DNA of 64,000 nucleotides, from contig JBITNC010000001.1 of assembly GCA_050084985.1 (NCBI GenBank), positions 100,502,001 through 100,566,000 on the forward strand. Direction: 5' to 3'. Source of the DNA: Nageia nagi. Lineage: Eukaryota > Pinophyta. The notes beneath the pieces were generated by a model. It made no database searches. It was not told where the DNA came from and was given only the letters and a program-made list of their open reading frames with translations. The translations under genes and the position numbers were made by a program. Below are positions 13,601 to 26,004 of the stretch, in pieces (position 1 is the stretch's first letter; every line of letters starts with the position of its first letter).

Positions 13601-13985
13601 TCTTCTAGTTCTTATCCCTCCTAAATATGATATCCTCTTCCATATTTATCTTTCAACTATTGAATTCACCTTAGGGGAATGTTAACCCAAAAGAATAAGC
13701 AAGCCAAGGAGTAAGCTATATATTACCTTAGTCACACACTTATCAATTATGAGCTCAAATATGTCTACATCGAGAAGGCTTATCTTACGATTATCTTTCT
13801 AACTAAGAAATTGAGGCACTACATGCTTAATCATGCCACTTATATAATTTATATAGTTGATCCACTTAAGTATATGATGAGTAAGACATACCACAATATC
13901 AGGAAAATAAAGTGGATTATGTTTCTATATGATTTTGACCTAGTCTTCATTAGCTAGAAAGTAGTCAAAGGTCAAGTTATAGTAG
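13601..13985 (+). pseudogene. Tat RNase H (first domain), decayed
   Basis: After RT the reading PPKYDILFHIYLS, then RHYMLNHATYIIYIVDPLKYMM (13810-13880) and KWIMFLYDFDLVFIS (13912-13955) matches the first RNase H and connection of Ty3 pol. Stops at about 13683 and 13713 interrupt it. Its role is to remove RNA from RNA:DNA hybrids. It runs straight into the second RNase H. Confidence 0.7.
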
Positions 13986-14520
13986 ATCAGTTGGAAAAGG
14001 CACATATGCATGATACTTCCCCTTTAGAGATCACCCTTCCTGAAGAGGATGTATTCAAAATAGATGAACAGGAAGAGTTTGTGAACATGCAAGATGATTA
14101 TGATATGACAATGTACTTTGATGGATTGATGTATGAACAAGGGGTAGGTGCAGGAGTTATTTTCTTCACCCCTTAGGGTGTGACTATTCCCTATTATTTC
14201 AAACTCAATTTCCCATGAACTAATAATAATGAAGATTATGAAGATTTGATTTTGGGGCTAAAAGTAGCCATAGAGTTAATATTTAAGAGACTCTTAATCT
14301 ATAGAGATTCTTAATTGGTTTTTAACCAAATTATGGGGATTTATTAATGTCATAATAAAATATTTAAGGTTTATAAAAATATGGTATTGCTTCTTGAGTG
14401 GTTTAAAATGTAAAATATTTAGGTGACCCCTCAATTGTCAAATAGATTTCCTAATACAATGTCTTTCTTAGGGTCACTTATTCCACCAAATCCTCATCAA
14501 AACATTCAGCATGTGGAAGT
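13986..14520 (+). pseudogene. Tat second (archaeal-type) RNase H, decayed
   Basis: An open stretch at 13991-14176 carries MTMYFDGLMYEQGVGAGVIF, the first catalytic Asp motif of the extra RNase H found in Tat elements. Further on, NNNEDYEDLILGLKVAIEL (14221-14278) corresponds to the usual NN-A-E-Y-E-AL block; the catalytic Glu reads Asp. IYRDS followed by a stop (about 14300) holds the third acid. The two-RNase-H order is the main reason for the Tat call. Confidence 0.75.
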
Positions 14521-14799
14521 AGTTAAATTAAAATAATCTTTGCTTAAAGTACCCCTACCTTATAATCTTTCAATAGTTCTTTTCAAGCATATCATAATCA
14601 AGCTAAGGGATTTATGGTACACACAGTTATATGAATATCTTAAATGGAATTCCTTGCCTCCTAACATGTCTTCTAGTGAAAAATGAACATTTAAGCAAAA
14701 GGATTCCCATTATGTCATCTTAGGAGATGTTATATATAAATGGTATTATGACAGAGTTCTTTTAAAATGTTTAAAACTTTATAATCAATGATTATCTAT

Positions 14800-15760
14800 A
14801 TATACATGTCATTATGATACGTTTGGTGGGCACTTAAATGGGGAAGCCATTGCAAAATGAATATTGAGAATGGAATACTATTGGCCCACCCTAGAACAAG
14901 ACTACAATGAGTATGTTAATAAATGTGTTAAGTGTCAATAACATGCTCACTTTCAATATTTTCCATCTCAAACACTCCAACATATCCATGCTATGTGGCC
15001 ATTTTCACAATGGGGATTTGATCTTATTATCCAATTTACACCACCCTGATTAGGAGGCCATAAATTTATTATCACTAAATTGAATAATTTACCAAATGGG
15101 TCAAAGTTGACCCATTATTTTACACCACAGGTCTTAAGATTGCTAATTTTATTAAGACACACATCATATGTCAATTTAACATTCTTGCAAAGATAATATC
15201 AAATAATGGGCTTAATTTTAAGAATTATAATGTGATAACATTGTGTAATGGATACAATATCAAACACTCTTTCTTCACACCATATTACCCCTAGGGTAAT
15301 GGGAAGGAAAAGGCCACAAATAAAATCATAGTCACCATTCTTAATAAGATGGTCAATGATAATCATATAAATTGGCATGAATTTCTTCCCTATACTTTAT
15401 GGGATTACCATATTATTATTTGGATACCTATGGTGGCCACCCCCTTTTAATTAGTATACAATGCAAAGGTAGTCATGCCACTTGAGTTAGAAAGCTTATC
15501 TTTGAGAGTGCAAATTCAAGGCCTCATTCTAGATGATAAAGTTAGATAAGCCATATTATACCAACTCACTCTTCTCGATGAGAGGTGATTCAATACCATT
15601 TAACATCACAAATTCTATCAAGAGTAGTTGAAAAGAGTCTACAACAAGAAGTTCATACCTAGATAATTTGGGATAAGTGACTTTTTTCTTGAAGAGAATC
15701 ATTAAGAATCACATCTTGAGTAGCCTCTTCAAGATATGTTTACATCAAATTGTTTAGGGC
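14800..15760 (+). pseudogene. Tat integrase pseudogene
   Basis: The zinc-binding HHCC region is present: His in CHYD and GGHL (14810-14832), YYWPTLEQDYNEYV, then KCVKCQ near 14930. The core has WGFDLI (15013), then reads ISNNGLNFKN where the family has ISDNG, so catalytic Asp is Asn at 15202-15204. The third acid, in the NG..EATN block, reads Lys at 15310-15312. The C-terminal stretch LPYTLWDYHIII and ATPF continue to about 15460. There are several stops and a frameshift around 15070-15130. Integrase inserts the DNA copy into the host chromosome; this one cannot. Confidence 0.85.
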
Positions 15761-18700
15761 CTTACATTTTCAAGAGAAAAATTGGCATAAGTGCCTATCA
15801 TTTAACATATCTAGAAGGACGGTAAGATCTTGCACCTATTAACATCATACATATTCATCCATTCTATTCTTGATCTTTGAAGTATTTGTTTATGTTTGTT
15901 TGTACTTGATTGTCATATATATTTTCTTTATTTGATCTTGTATGCATATTTTATCATCTTTGATTTGTTTGTTTGACCATGTCAATTCGATCTAGATTCT
16001 CATTTACTCTACATTGGGTTATGAGGGTGTCTTACATGCATACATACCCTTGATCTCATATGTCATATAATCTCCTTTGCTCACCACTTTGTTTAGACTT
16101 TTAATCATGATATTGGGAGTCAATACTCATATGGTTATTTACTTTTATTATCATCCTATCCTTTTTTGATGCATGGAGGCCACAAGTCACTCATCTCCCT
16201 ATTATCATGTGCCGATATTATATCATTGCATCTTATCATCATCTTTTATTATCTTGTATTTATCATTTTGTTTGACATCATCCTTGGTCCTCATCTTGAT
16301 CAAGATTATTGGACATTATCTTTGCATCTATTATGAAGCTGGCATAGTCCTAAACATGAGTGGAAGTTAGTCTCAAAATAAAGTGAGATAGCCCAAGTTG
16401 TTTATTTGCCTTGAATCTTTATATTTTATACCATTCATTTTTATATTATATTTTTTTCTTTTTGTGTCAATCCCATTGCATCTCAATCATGTAAGCCCTC
16501 ATCAATGATATTTTTGCATGTCTATTTGTGTTATATTTCAACATATATGATTCATGATTTTCCAATGATGACATAACCACTTAGGTCTCAATCAATATAT
16601 CAATTTGCTTTCAAATCATTCCTTGGGAATTGATTTTAGATTGATGACTATCATGGTTTTTGAGGGAAAATCCATACAATATTATCGTAACTTGTGACAC
16701 TGATGAACATTCATAGATGCCACATATCCTAGTCCTCATCAATCATGTATGCTTTGGTGATTTAGGCTTATATGATATTTTCTCATCCTTTAATATATTG
16801 GGTTGATGTCACTTTGATCACCTTTTATGTCTTTGTTGATATTTTATTGCTTTTGTCACATTATGCATTTGGATCATTTAGTTAAGGTTATTTTTGTTAG
16901 ACTATCATATTTTGCAAATAATATACTTCATTCATATCACATTCATTTAGAGAATCATGATCCATCAATTTCATCCACTTTGTATCACCCATAAAATGTT
17001 TATTTTGCATCCAAACTAGGTCACTTGCACTTATTCACATTATTGTTCATGGGTATCATCTTACATCAACTAGTGGCCTAATCATGTAAAATAGTCATTG
17101 TTCAACTTATTATATCATATCATATCATGCCAAGTCATTTCGAGTCATTTTGTAACCATTTTGGAGCCTATTCTATTTTAGGGCAAAGGTCCTAAAATTT
17201 GACACCTTAAAAAAGTGGATTTAATTTCATGTTTTTAAACATAGTAAATTGTAACCTTTTCCATTTTGTCAGTTCCTAGCATATCCTTGATATACCTATA
17301 ATTAAAAGATAAGTTTTCATAGTCGCATTAGGTTATTATAATAGTTTTTGAAAGCAAAAGCTCGAGGTAGTTATAACAACACACTTTTAGTGAGCATTGA
17401 AGGTTTTTGTACTATCACAAGTAGCCCACAACTTTAGCTTCAAAAATATGATAAACAAACTCCATTTTTTGAGCCATTTATTCTTGCATTTAAATTGAAT
17501 TATGATTTATCCAATCAGCAAACCCATTTTCGAAGTTAGCATGGTGGTTGCTTGATTTAGTATACCAAAGTTTATCATTTTTCACTTTTTCCAAGGTGTT
17601 AAAGTTTTATTTTGGTTATTTTTAATTGCATTTTCACAATGTGATCATATCATTATTGGTTGTTTCCATGTTCATTAACATAGTATGAGTATTTGGGCTT
17701 GTCATTTTAGCACGTTGTTGGGCCTCTTTTTGTAGTTCAATTTTATCATTTTACTTAGTTGTGTGTTAGTTATTTGTGTCATTTCATTTACCATATATTT
17801 TACATTTTAACCAACTTTATAGATCTAGTCACTTTGTCCTCATTTCTTTTCTATTATCTTCATTTTTCATTTTTAGTTGTTATTCTCATGTTCATTATGA
17901 TCATTTTTCATTAGTTTATCATGTATGTATCTTTTGTACTTACTTTTTATCCATTTTCTACATTCTCATCACTTTTTCTCATTATTATCTTTTGTTATAA
18001 ATTATATTGTTTTCTTTATTTCTTTATGCACAACTTTTATTTATTCTTTATGATTTTCCTTATTCTTACCACTTACCATAGTATTCATTTCTTATGGCAT
18101 TCATTTTACACTCACTTTTTAGTGTTTTGTGGTCTTGTCCATTTTTGCAATATATCCATTACATGTATCTATTATCTAGTTTCATTTATTCATCCATTTG
18201 TTTAGCTTTTTATATCAATTATGTACTTTTCTTATTGTTTGGTATCTTTTATTATTATCCATTCTTATCATTTTATGATTTGAGTGTTTTACTTTATGGG
18301 AATTTTGTATATTATCATTTTTCATTTTATAGTGTGTCAATTACATGTGTTGTTATGCCATACATTGTTTATTAACCATTAGCAAAATGTGCATATAGGT
18401 GCATGTGTACATATTATATCATAATATCCATCCATTTATTATATCATTTTAAGCATTCATATAGCATCCATACATCATTTCAAATCATATAAAAATCATT
18501 CATGTAGCAATATCATACACATGCAATAGCTAGTATAAGTGCATAAACCATATATCATGTGTCATATAGCATAGTCAACACATAAATACATAATATCTAA
18601 ATGAGTCAAGTTTACACAAGATTATATGTCCATCCATAAATCAAGTGCATTCATCCATATAGGTAACCAAATATATCAAAATATCCATAATCAAATATCA

Positions 18701-19958
18701 TCAATATATACAAAAATCCATGTATATAGTCCATAATGTTTATCTCATTAGTACATAAGCCATGCGCTATAGGGCACCAAAAATGCATATACATATGTCT
18801 GCATTCATATAAGTAAACCTATAATTCTACTCCTAGAGTAGTCAAGACCTTCTCAGACCTAGTGTAGTCCCTGTATCATCCCTACCCTTTGTTCAAGCCC
18901 TTGATGGGCTCACCCTATCTATGGTCATCCACTTACTATGGTGACTTGAAAATCCTACCTACCACCTAGGTAACCTGTTAAATCATCCTATGCATAGGTC
19001 CCTATATCCTAGATGATGTTTTTCTAACTAAATGTGCCTCACTCATGTGAGGCTTGGAAATTTTCCTTGAGTAAATATTGGCTATTTGTTGTGTCCTTGA
19101 TGTTGCTAGGTCTTTAGGTATCAACCTTACCTCCATAAGTTTTTGCATGTATGCTTATGCATAGAAAACATCCTTATCCAAGTCATACAAGACCCCCTAC
19201 ATCCTTCATTCATGCTCTATCATGCTCATGGTAGGCTCTTCCCTTGAGCCTACACCTCCCTCTTTCTACAATCTTAGTGTATCTCTTTCTCTAGCCATAG
19301 CTATAATGGTAACCAATAGTATCCTCATCTTGTCATGCTATGCTTCGTGTAGCATCTTCTCTACATCTAGTTTCCCCTATTATGCATCTTACTCACTCTT
19401 GTACTATGAAATGCAAGGATCTATTCCAATATTTGAGTTTGATGCTATCAACTCTTCATTATTCCATTGGGGGATCCAAAATCCTATTTGTATATCCTCT
19501 ATTATCTCCTCTATTGAGGGTTGATCCTATGCCTACTACTCCTGCTAAGGATCTAGTCCTTCAAGAGAATCCATTTCCATATAGTCCTTATCCCTATCAC
19601 CCTGATAATCCTCCTTCTCCTACACCTTATCCTCCCCTTGATCACCCTCCTTTGATTGATTTCCCACCTTGACTTAAGGGTCAACTTGTGTTAAGGAACT
19701 CTACCCAACTTGCACTACTTATTCTAGGATCCTCACCCTCTTAGGGGCCCACCATGTATCATAACTCACCATAATCCTAGTGTCACACACTATCGACCAT
19801 ACTATTAGGGGTTGAGTGTTGCCTTCAACTATGCATACACTATTTGAGGCCTTATTAGGACCTCTTTCCTGACCTATCCATATAGTGTTAATTCTAATGG
19901 CACATCCTATTGCATGTCAAACTATCTTTGGATCCTCTCAAAGTGGAAGACCTCCTAT
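15761..19958 (+). other. Tat 3' region and unidentified repeats
   Basis: No domain follows integrase. The stretch 15840-18400 is strongly T-rich on the + strand, which opens long hydrophobic frames by composition alone. Near 17180-17215 the sequence GGGCAAAGGTCC followed by TGACACC looks like a polypurine tract plus LTR start, but I find no partner copy. 18400-18840 is AT-rich with many 'atatcat' words. 19222-19672 holds two overlapping short ORFs, the second Pro/Tyr-rich near its end, unrecognised. Confidence 0.35.
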
Positions 19959-20062
19959 GATGAGCCTTAATTTGGGCTCACTATATTTGGTATAAATCCT
20001 CAAATTTGAAACCCAAAATAATAATAAAAATCATAAAATAGGCCCTAAGAGAGGGACATCTA

Positions 20063-20074
20063 ACTCTAATACCA
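20063..20074 (-). other. Primer binding site, initiator tRNA-Met type
   Basis: The minus strand reads TGGTATTAGAGT directly next to the LTR edge. It differs from the Copia site TGGTATCAGAGC by C-to-T changes only. Confidence 0.6.
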
Positions 20075-21581
20075 TGTCTCACTCAATAATAATTAGAATA
20101 ACCCAATTAATTATGCAAATATTGGTTCTCATCCATTAACATCATAAAATTTCAATGTATAAGTGTGCGAAGATAAATGTAGTAAAGGAGCATGCAAAAT
20201 AGTAAAGAAATGAGTCAACAATTTAATTACAGTTGATAAGAAATAAAGATATCAATTATAATGCTTTGGTAATGAATACTGATACACCAGGTCTCTTATA
20301 TGTAGTGTGGCAAAGCTTTGTACTAGGGATTCCGCTTCCAATAGCTATGGTAGATCTAAGAGATCCATTAGTAGTATTCTAATAGTCCAAGGGTAATAAC
20401 AACACCCCTCTAATAGCTAATTGACAATTTGGGTTGCACCAACCCCCAAGTGTTCACCCACATAAGTCTTGTATTGCACCCCACTATAGGTACCTCACCC
20501 CATTACAAGTACCTCACCTTGAAGAATGGAATCAAGGAAGAGAAACACATAAGCCAAGGGTAAGAAAGCATAATAATAATCAGATACATTTGTCTTCCAT
20601 GAATCCTCCTTATATAGTGAGAGGTAGCTTCATCTCTAATCATGCATTAGGATTTATGTAATCTCATTCAATAATTTACAAGGGTGATCCATGTGCTCTC
20701 ATATCCCACATCCAAGATTGAGTTTCCTCGAGATGGTAGTAATTACATCCAAGACTTAGGAATACCAACATTGTATTATGAGAGTCCTCCATATGCCTAG
20801 GTAACATCAACATCAAGCTAAAAACCTCTAAGGAAGATGTGGGTATCTTGGGATGCCTAATTTCACATCTTAATGGTCCAATCCTCTCCTCAAGCCCAAC
20901 CTCCAAGTGTGGAATATTCTAATGCTTCGTAGTGGGTGAAAATACCTTGGCATCATGCTCTACCTTAAAAGGGTAGCAATATTACTAAAGAGGCCTATTA
21001 AATACCATTATTACAATCATCATGGCTTTCGAATATGCAAAGTCCCAAATTAGGTGACTAATATTGTATTTACAATTAATAATTGCCTTAGTATATTAAT
21101 TAGATAATTATTATCATAAAAAAATATAAAATCACTCCTAATGTACTCAAATAGGCCCAACATCCCATAATTGGAGTAATTAATTAATATTCAAGTGGAA
21201 CTTACAATTAAAGGGCTGAATTACCATAAAAGTTAAAATGCTAATAAAATACTCCTAATTAAATATAAATCACTCCTAGATTAATTAAATAATAATTACA
21301 CATCCTTAGAAGAAAGACATGACCTTTCTAGTGATCAACTAAAAGGAGAATTCTTGATTCTCATGCACATGCGATATTAGAAAATTGGCTTGATAGGAAA
21401 ACTTTAAAATGCCATAACTTCCTCATTTCTCAATAAAAGCCATGTCATGTAGCTTGTCAAAATGATTGGCACAAGGTTCTCTTTCCGATCTAAGTGATGA
21501 AACATCAAGTTTTAGCTTGTAGAAGATGGAATCCCCTTAAAACCAAAAATAAGTAGAACCTTATAAATTGGGAACATTACA
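20075..21581 (-). repeat. LTR of non-autonomous family, left copy
   Basis: On the + strand it begins TGTCTCACTCAATAAT and ends ACATTACA. It matches 24948-25670 over 20075-20830 and again at about 21525-21581; the 700 bases between are missing from the right copy. A minus-strand TATA box lies inside. Confidence 0.65.
20608..20617 (-). promoter_or_regulatory. TATA box of LTR promoter
   Basis: The minus strand reads CTATATAAGG within the left LTR, at a position that fits a U3 promoter driving minus-strand transcription. In the right LTR a deletion of about 35 bases (near 25440) removed this box. Confidence 0.5.
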
Positions 21582-21589
21582 ATACCATC

Positions 21590-22200
21590 CATCCAAAATT
21601 TCTTTTCCCCAAGCAGTGCTAAGATAATCATCATGTTGATAATGTCCCAATTTATTTTTGAATAAAGTTCTTCATGTTTCCATTGTATTTTTCTAATTGT
21701 GAATTCATCATACCATGGTGGTGCTCCATTGATTTCAATGATAGGTACATGTACAAAATGTATCACTAAGAGGGTTCTAATTCCTTTATTCCATATAAGG
21801 ATAAGAAATATTATAGAGTACTTATGTTGAATCATATATGTCTTCCAAGACTATTCACAAACTATGCATGTATATTCAATATGCCTCAAGTTACTAGAAT
21901 GTCTCCCACACTATTTAGATGTGCCTTCTTCAACCACAACTTCGTGCATGATGTCATTATGCTTCCATTTCCCCCTTTTTTTACTATAAAATCCTATCCA
22001 AATGTAGTTTAGTGTATGGTCAGAGATGGACTTTCATCATGCTCTCAGCTTCTTAATGTTCCCTCTATTATGATGATTTTGTATGTAGTCTCTACATAAT
22101 GTGGTACTATTGCATTATAATTCTATTTCAAATCTACCCACATTGAAAAAGAATGATGTTCATTGTAGTCTTGAAACCCTGTGCTTAATTTTGTCCCATG
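21590..22200 (-). pseudogene. Unrecognised C-terminal part of coiled-coil element protein
   Basis: The minus strand has an open stretch 21512-21835 that includes IEINGAPPWYDEFTIRKIQW and a Trp/Lys-rich continuation. Part of it (below 21581) lies in the LTR, so only about 80 codons are internal. I do not recognise the fold. Placement just upstream of the 3' LTR and downstream of the coiled-coil reading suggests it is the end of the same gene. Upstream readings to 22200 are broken by stops. Confidence 0.3.
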
Positions 22201-23960
22201 ATGAGAATTCCTTATAGAAGTTTGTATATGTTTATGGATGTGAATATTCCTTCTAACCTCTTTTTTACCATCATCCCATCAACCATTATCATCATAGTGG
22301 CATCCATAACTTGTGCAATGATATATGCCATGTTTTTGCTTATACTTCCTTTAACTTCTTGCATTTATCCTTTAATGTTCTATTCTCTTCTTTGAGATTT
22401 GTTGCTTCAACTAAAATCTTTGTCAATGAATACTTTAATTATTCAACATGCTCAAGACTTTTTTCCTTGTTATCCTTATTTTCTTCATTTTATTGGAGAA
22501 TGTGTAGTACTTTATTTTTTATCTTGAGTAGAGCATCCTTAAATACAACAATTTTTACCTTTTCACTTGTAGTATCTCCCTTTTCTTTATTTTCTTTAGC
22601 ATTACTTTCCTCATGGGAAATTGTTAACTTATCAATCTCTTCTTCCTGATGTTGGATATTAGATGCAAATTATACTTTCAAGGATTCCATCATTTATTGT
22701 ATTTATTGTTGCAATATTGCATACCTCTTCAATGATGCTTACATTAACTCATGTTTCTTCCTCCATTCACTTAACTCTTCCTTAGCAAGTTTAGTTTGCT
22801 CTTGAGTAGTACATCCTTAAATACAACAATTTATGCCTTTGCAATTGTAGTATCTCCTTTTTCTTTGTGAGCTTCAACATTACTTTCCTCAAAGGAAATA
22901 GTTAACTTATCAATATCTTATTTTGGATGTTGGATGGTAGATGCAAACTATACTTTCAAGGATTCCATCGTTTATTGTGTTTCTTATTGTAGTATCATAG
23001 ACCTCTCCAATTTTGCTTATGCTAAATCATGTTTCTTCCTTCATTCACTTAACTCTTACTTAGCAAGTTTAGTTTTCTCTTAGTTTGTACATAATCTTAC
23101 TCCCACAGAATGATATTTATCTTCCAAAGAGGAAATCTTTGTGACCATTTATTTTTCCCTAGTTTCTTATTTTATTTGAAATTGGCCATACCTTTTCGTC
23201 CATTTCAATCTTTCCTCTTTTACCATTTTCAACAATTTTTAATCATTTTCATAACTATTTCAATTTCTCTATATTTACTTTTCTATCAATTTCAATTTAT
23301 CCTTAAGTGAGTGACTCTTTGCTTGTAATTAATTCCTAATGATATTAAATTTTTTAACCATTTAGATACTCTAGATAGTGCAGCTTGCTCCTACTTCTTA
23401 ACCTTGGTGAAACTTATTTTGGTTTTGGTGAGTTTACCCGTTAGTGACTCCATAGATTTAGCAAGGGAAGTTAATTCACCCTTAGCATTTTCAACATAGA
23501 TGTCTGCATCTTTTGGTTGTGCTTCATGTACATGTCCTTGTTCTTGCTTTTGTATGCTCTTTCTTTGATCAAGGGGAATAACTTTTCTTACTTCTCATAC
23601 TATTTTTATTAAATTTATCCTACCTTTTAAATCCAAATATATCTTAAATTCTACCACCTTTTTCTAATTTTTTGATGTCTTATTATACTCAATTTGTAGC
23701 TTATCTAATTTTGTTGCCTTTGGATCAACAAGTTATTTCAAAATAGCTATCAAAGTATCCAAATGTTGCTATACCATCTTACTAATCAAATTTGCTACTT
23801 TCTTATTTCTCCATAATTGTAATTTAAATTGTAGAAACTAAATTAGAAATTTTGAAATTTTCTTAAACCTATAAAATAAAGCCTTAAATTATGAAATGAT
23901 CTTGATCCAAGTGTAATCTTTGATGATGAATGACTCAAACTAGGCACTAAGGCCCAATAT
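22200..23960 (-). pseudogene. Decayed coiled-coil protein, minus strand
   Basis: Read on the minus strand, the stretch from about 23560 down to 22300 gives long Lys/Glu/Leu-rich segments such as NAKGELTSLAKSMESLTGKL, EEEIDKLTISHEESNAKENK and ATNLKEENRTLKDKCKKLKE. The spacing of Leu, Ile and Met suits a coiled coil. About ten stop codons and a few frameshifts interrupt it. The middle is a 278-base tandem duplication. No enzyme domain is seen. The gene lies between two LTRs in the direction of the primer site, so it is the main internal product of this element. It could be a gag-like structural protein or a captured host gene; the sequence does not decide. Confidence 0.45.
22523..23079. repeat. 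278-bp tandem duplication
   Basis: Copy one is 22523-22800 and copy two 22801-23079. Both start CTTGAGTAG and share the order of all landmarks, with roughly one difference in eight bases by eye. It falls inside the coiled-coil reading and would have added about 93 residues. Confidence 0.8.
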
Positions 23961-24249
23961 CCAACCTTTCTCACCTCAAAACCATGATTTTAGTGCTATA
24001 ATCTCCCACATAAGGCTTTATATGCTCAAGATTCATAATTCAGATTCAAAAGCTCCCAAATGTTTCTCCAGGGGACCAACAAATGATATCTTAAGCTAAA
24101 ATTATGTCTTGAAGGATACAACGAACTAGTTAACAATCACAAACTCTTCAAAATTATAAAAATTTCTTAATGTCTCTCTTAATAACTATAATTTTAATTT
24201 TTAATAGCTCAAAATGTTATATCTCCTTGATGAGTTATTGTAATGCCTT

Positions 24250-24800
24250 ATTCAATTAATTTTGCCTAGCATAATAGCAAAATCAAATTTCCATGGTAAA
24301 TTCATGTGAATACAATGTTGATACCTTTCTATGAATCCACTATGATGTAATTGTAATTCTCCTTAGTCCTTCTTAGACTAACAGGATGACTAAGATACTA
24401 CTATGACTTCAAACTCTCACATCTCCTTCTCCACAATATTTAGCCCAACAAAATGGCAAGATATTAGCTCCAAATTAACTCCATTATGATCCAAAAGCTA
24501 AACATCACCCTTTAAATCCTCCAAACCCTATAATGTAATCAAAATAGGTCCAATGAACTACCCTATTGATGAGATCTAGTGCTTAGATTCTAATTTTTTC
24601 CTTCAATATCATTAGAACTTCCTTCAACTCCTTATTTAGATCTTCATCTAGCATAATGGTAAGATCTAAGCTTAGCAACTTCTCTCTAGTAGGATAGAGA
24701 GACTCCCTCTCTTCAATAACTAAAAGTCTTCCAAGATCAAACCTAGCAGAATGGCAAGATCTTGGCTCTAATATATCTACTAAACTCCTTAATTCCATAG
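24250..24800. repeat. Five degenerate copies of a short motif
   Basis: Versions of CCTAGCANAATGGCAAGATC occur near 24268, 24376, 24448, 24645 and 24738, at uneven spacing. On the minus strand they fall in readings such as EPRSCHSARFDLGR (an open frame at 24583-24798) and ELISCHFVGLNIVE, so they may be remains of a repeated protein motif near the N terminus of the coiled-coil gene. Confidence 0.5.
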
Positions 24801-24935
24801 GTTCATAGAATCAAAGCTCCATTACCACTACAATGAGCCTTAATTTAAGCTTAGTTGGATTGGTACAAATCCCCAAATTTAAAACTCAAAATAATAATAA
24901 AAATTATAAAATGTTCCCTAAGAGAGGGATGTCCC

Positions 24936-24947
24936 ACTCTAATGCTA
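24936..24947 (-). other. Primer binding site remnant
   Basis: The minus strand reads TAGCATTAGAGT at the same place relative to the LTR edge as the site at 20063-20074. It is more decayed. Confidence 0.45.
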
Positions 24948-25670
24948 GATCTCACTCAATAATGCTCAAAATAATCCAATGAATCATGCATAGATTGGAT
25001 CTCATCAATTAACATCACATAAACTTAATGTACAAGCATGGGAATCCAAATGCAATAAAAGAGCATGCAAAATAGTAAATAAATGAGAAAATAATATAAT
25101 TACTATTGATAAGAAATGGAGATCTCAACTATAATGCTTTGGTGATGAAGAGTGATGAACTAGGGCTTAGATATATAGTCTAGAAAGGCTTACACCAGGG
25201 CTTCCTCCTCCAATAGCTATGGTGGAATCTTAGATATCCACTAGCATGATTCTAATAATCTAAAGGTAATACCAACACCCCTAAAATAGCTAGCTAACAA
25301 CTTATGTTATGCCAACCCCCAAATGTTCACCCATGTAAGTTCTCTACTATGCCTTGCGAAAGGTACCTCATCCTAAAGAATGGAATCAAGGAAGAGCAAC
25401 ATCCAAGCCAAGAGTAAGAAAGCATAGTAATAATCAGATAGCTTCATTTATAATCATGTGTTAGTATTGATGTAATCTCATCCAACAATATTCAGGGATG
25501 ATCCTTTTCCTCTCATATCATACATCCAAGATTGAGGTGCCTTGAGATGAGAGTAATCACATCCAAGGGTCAAGAATACCAACATTGGGTTATGAGAGTC
25601 CTCCATACACATAGGTACCATCATCATAAAACCAAAAATTAGTAGAAACTTATAAATTATGGATATTACA
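24948..25670 (-). repeat. LTR of non-autonomous family, right copy
   Basis: It matches 20075-20830 and the last 55 bases of the left LTR. Compared with the left copy it lacks about 700 bases near its right end and about 35 bases around the TATA box. Its outer TG reads GA. Confidence 0.65.
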
Positions 25671-26004
25671 CCTCCACATCTCATACATGGTGCCCTTGTA
25701 GGTATTGTGTCCTCTTGACTCATGTAAGTTGCATATCCTCCTCTGCTTAGTGGGAAGCATCCCTCCATGGTTTCTAAATGAAATTGCATGGTTTTAATCT
25801 AGCCAACACCATACAATACCAATCAATACAACCTTCATAGGGTCATCACCATGGCCATTCTAGATCATGAGGCCATCATCATGCAAATGGTAGCTCCATC
25901 CAATGATTGGTGGTACATCAATCATCACATCATTTGTATGCACCATCATAGGTAGGGCATTTAGTTGTGCTAACTAAATATGATCATAGGCCTATACCTA
26001 TATC

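Noticed and set aside
17180..17215. LTR start TGACACC after a purine-rich tract
   Set aside because: No second copy, no target duplication and no primer site found, so not listed as an element.
17776..18375. Three overlapping hydrophobic ORFs of 74-94 codons
   Set aside because: The + strand is T/C-rich here, which gives Phe, Tyr, Ser and Leu codons and few stops by composition. No family resemblance, and the frames overlap each other.
22198..22649. Hydrophobic + strand ORFs
   Set aside because: They are the antisense of the minus-strand coiled-coil reading (Lys/Glu codons read backwards as Phe/Leu/Ser).
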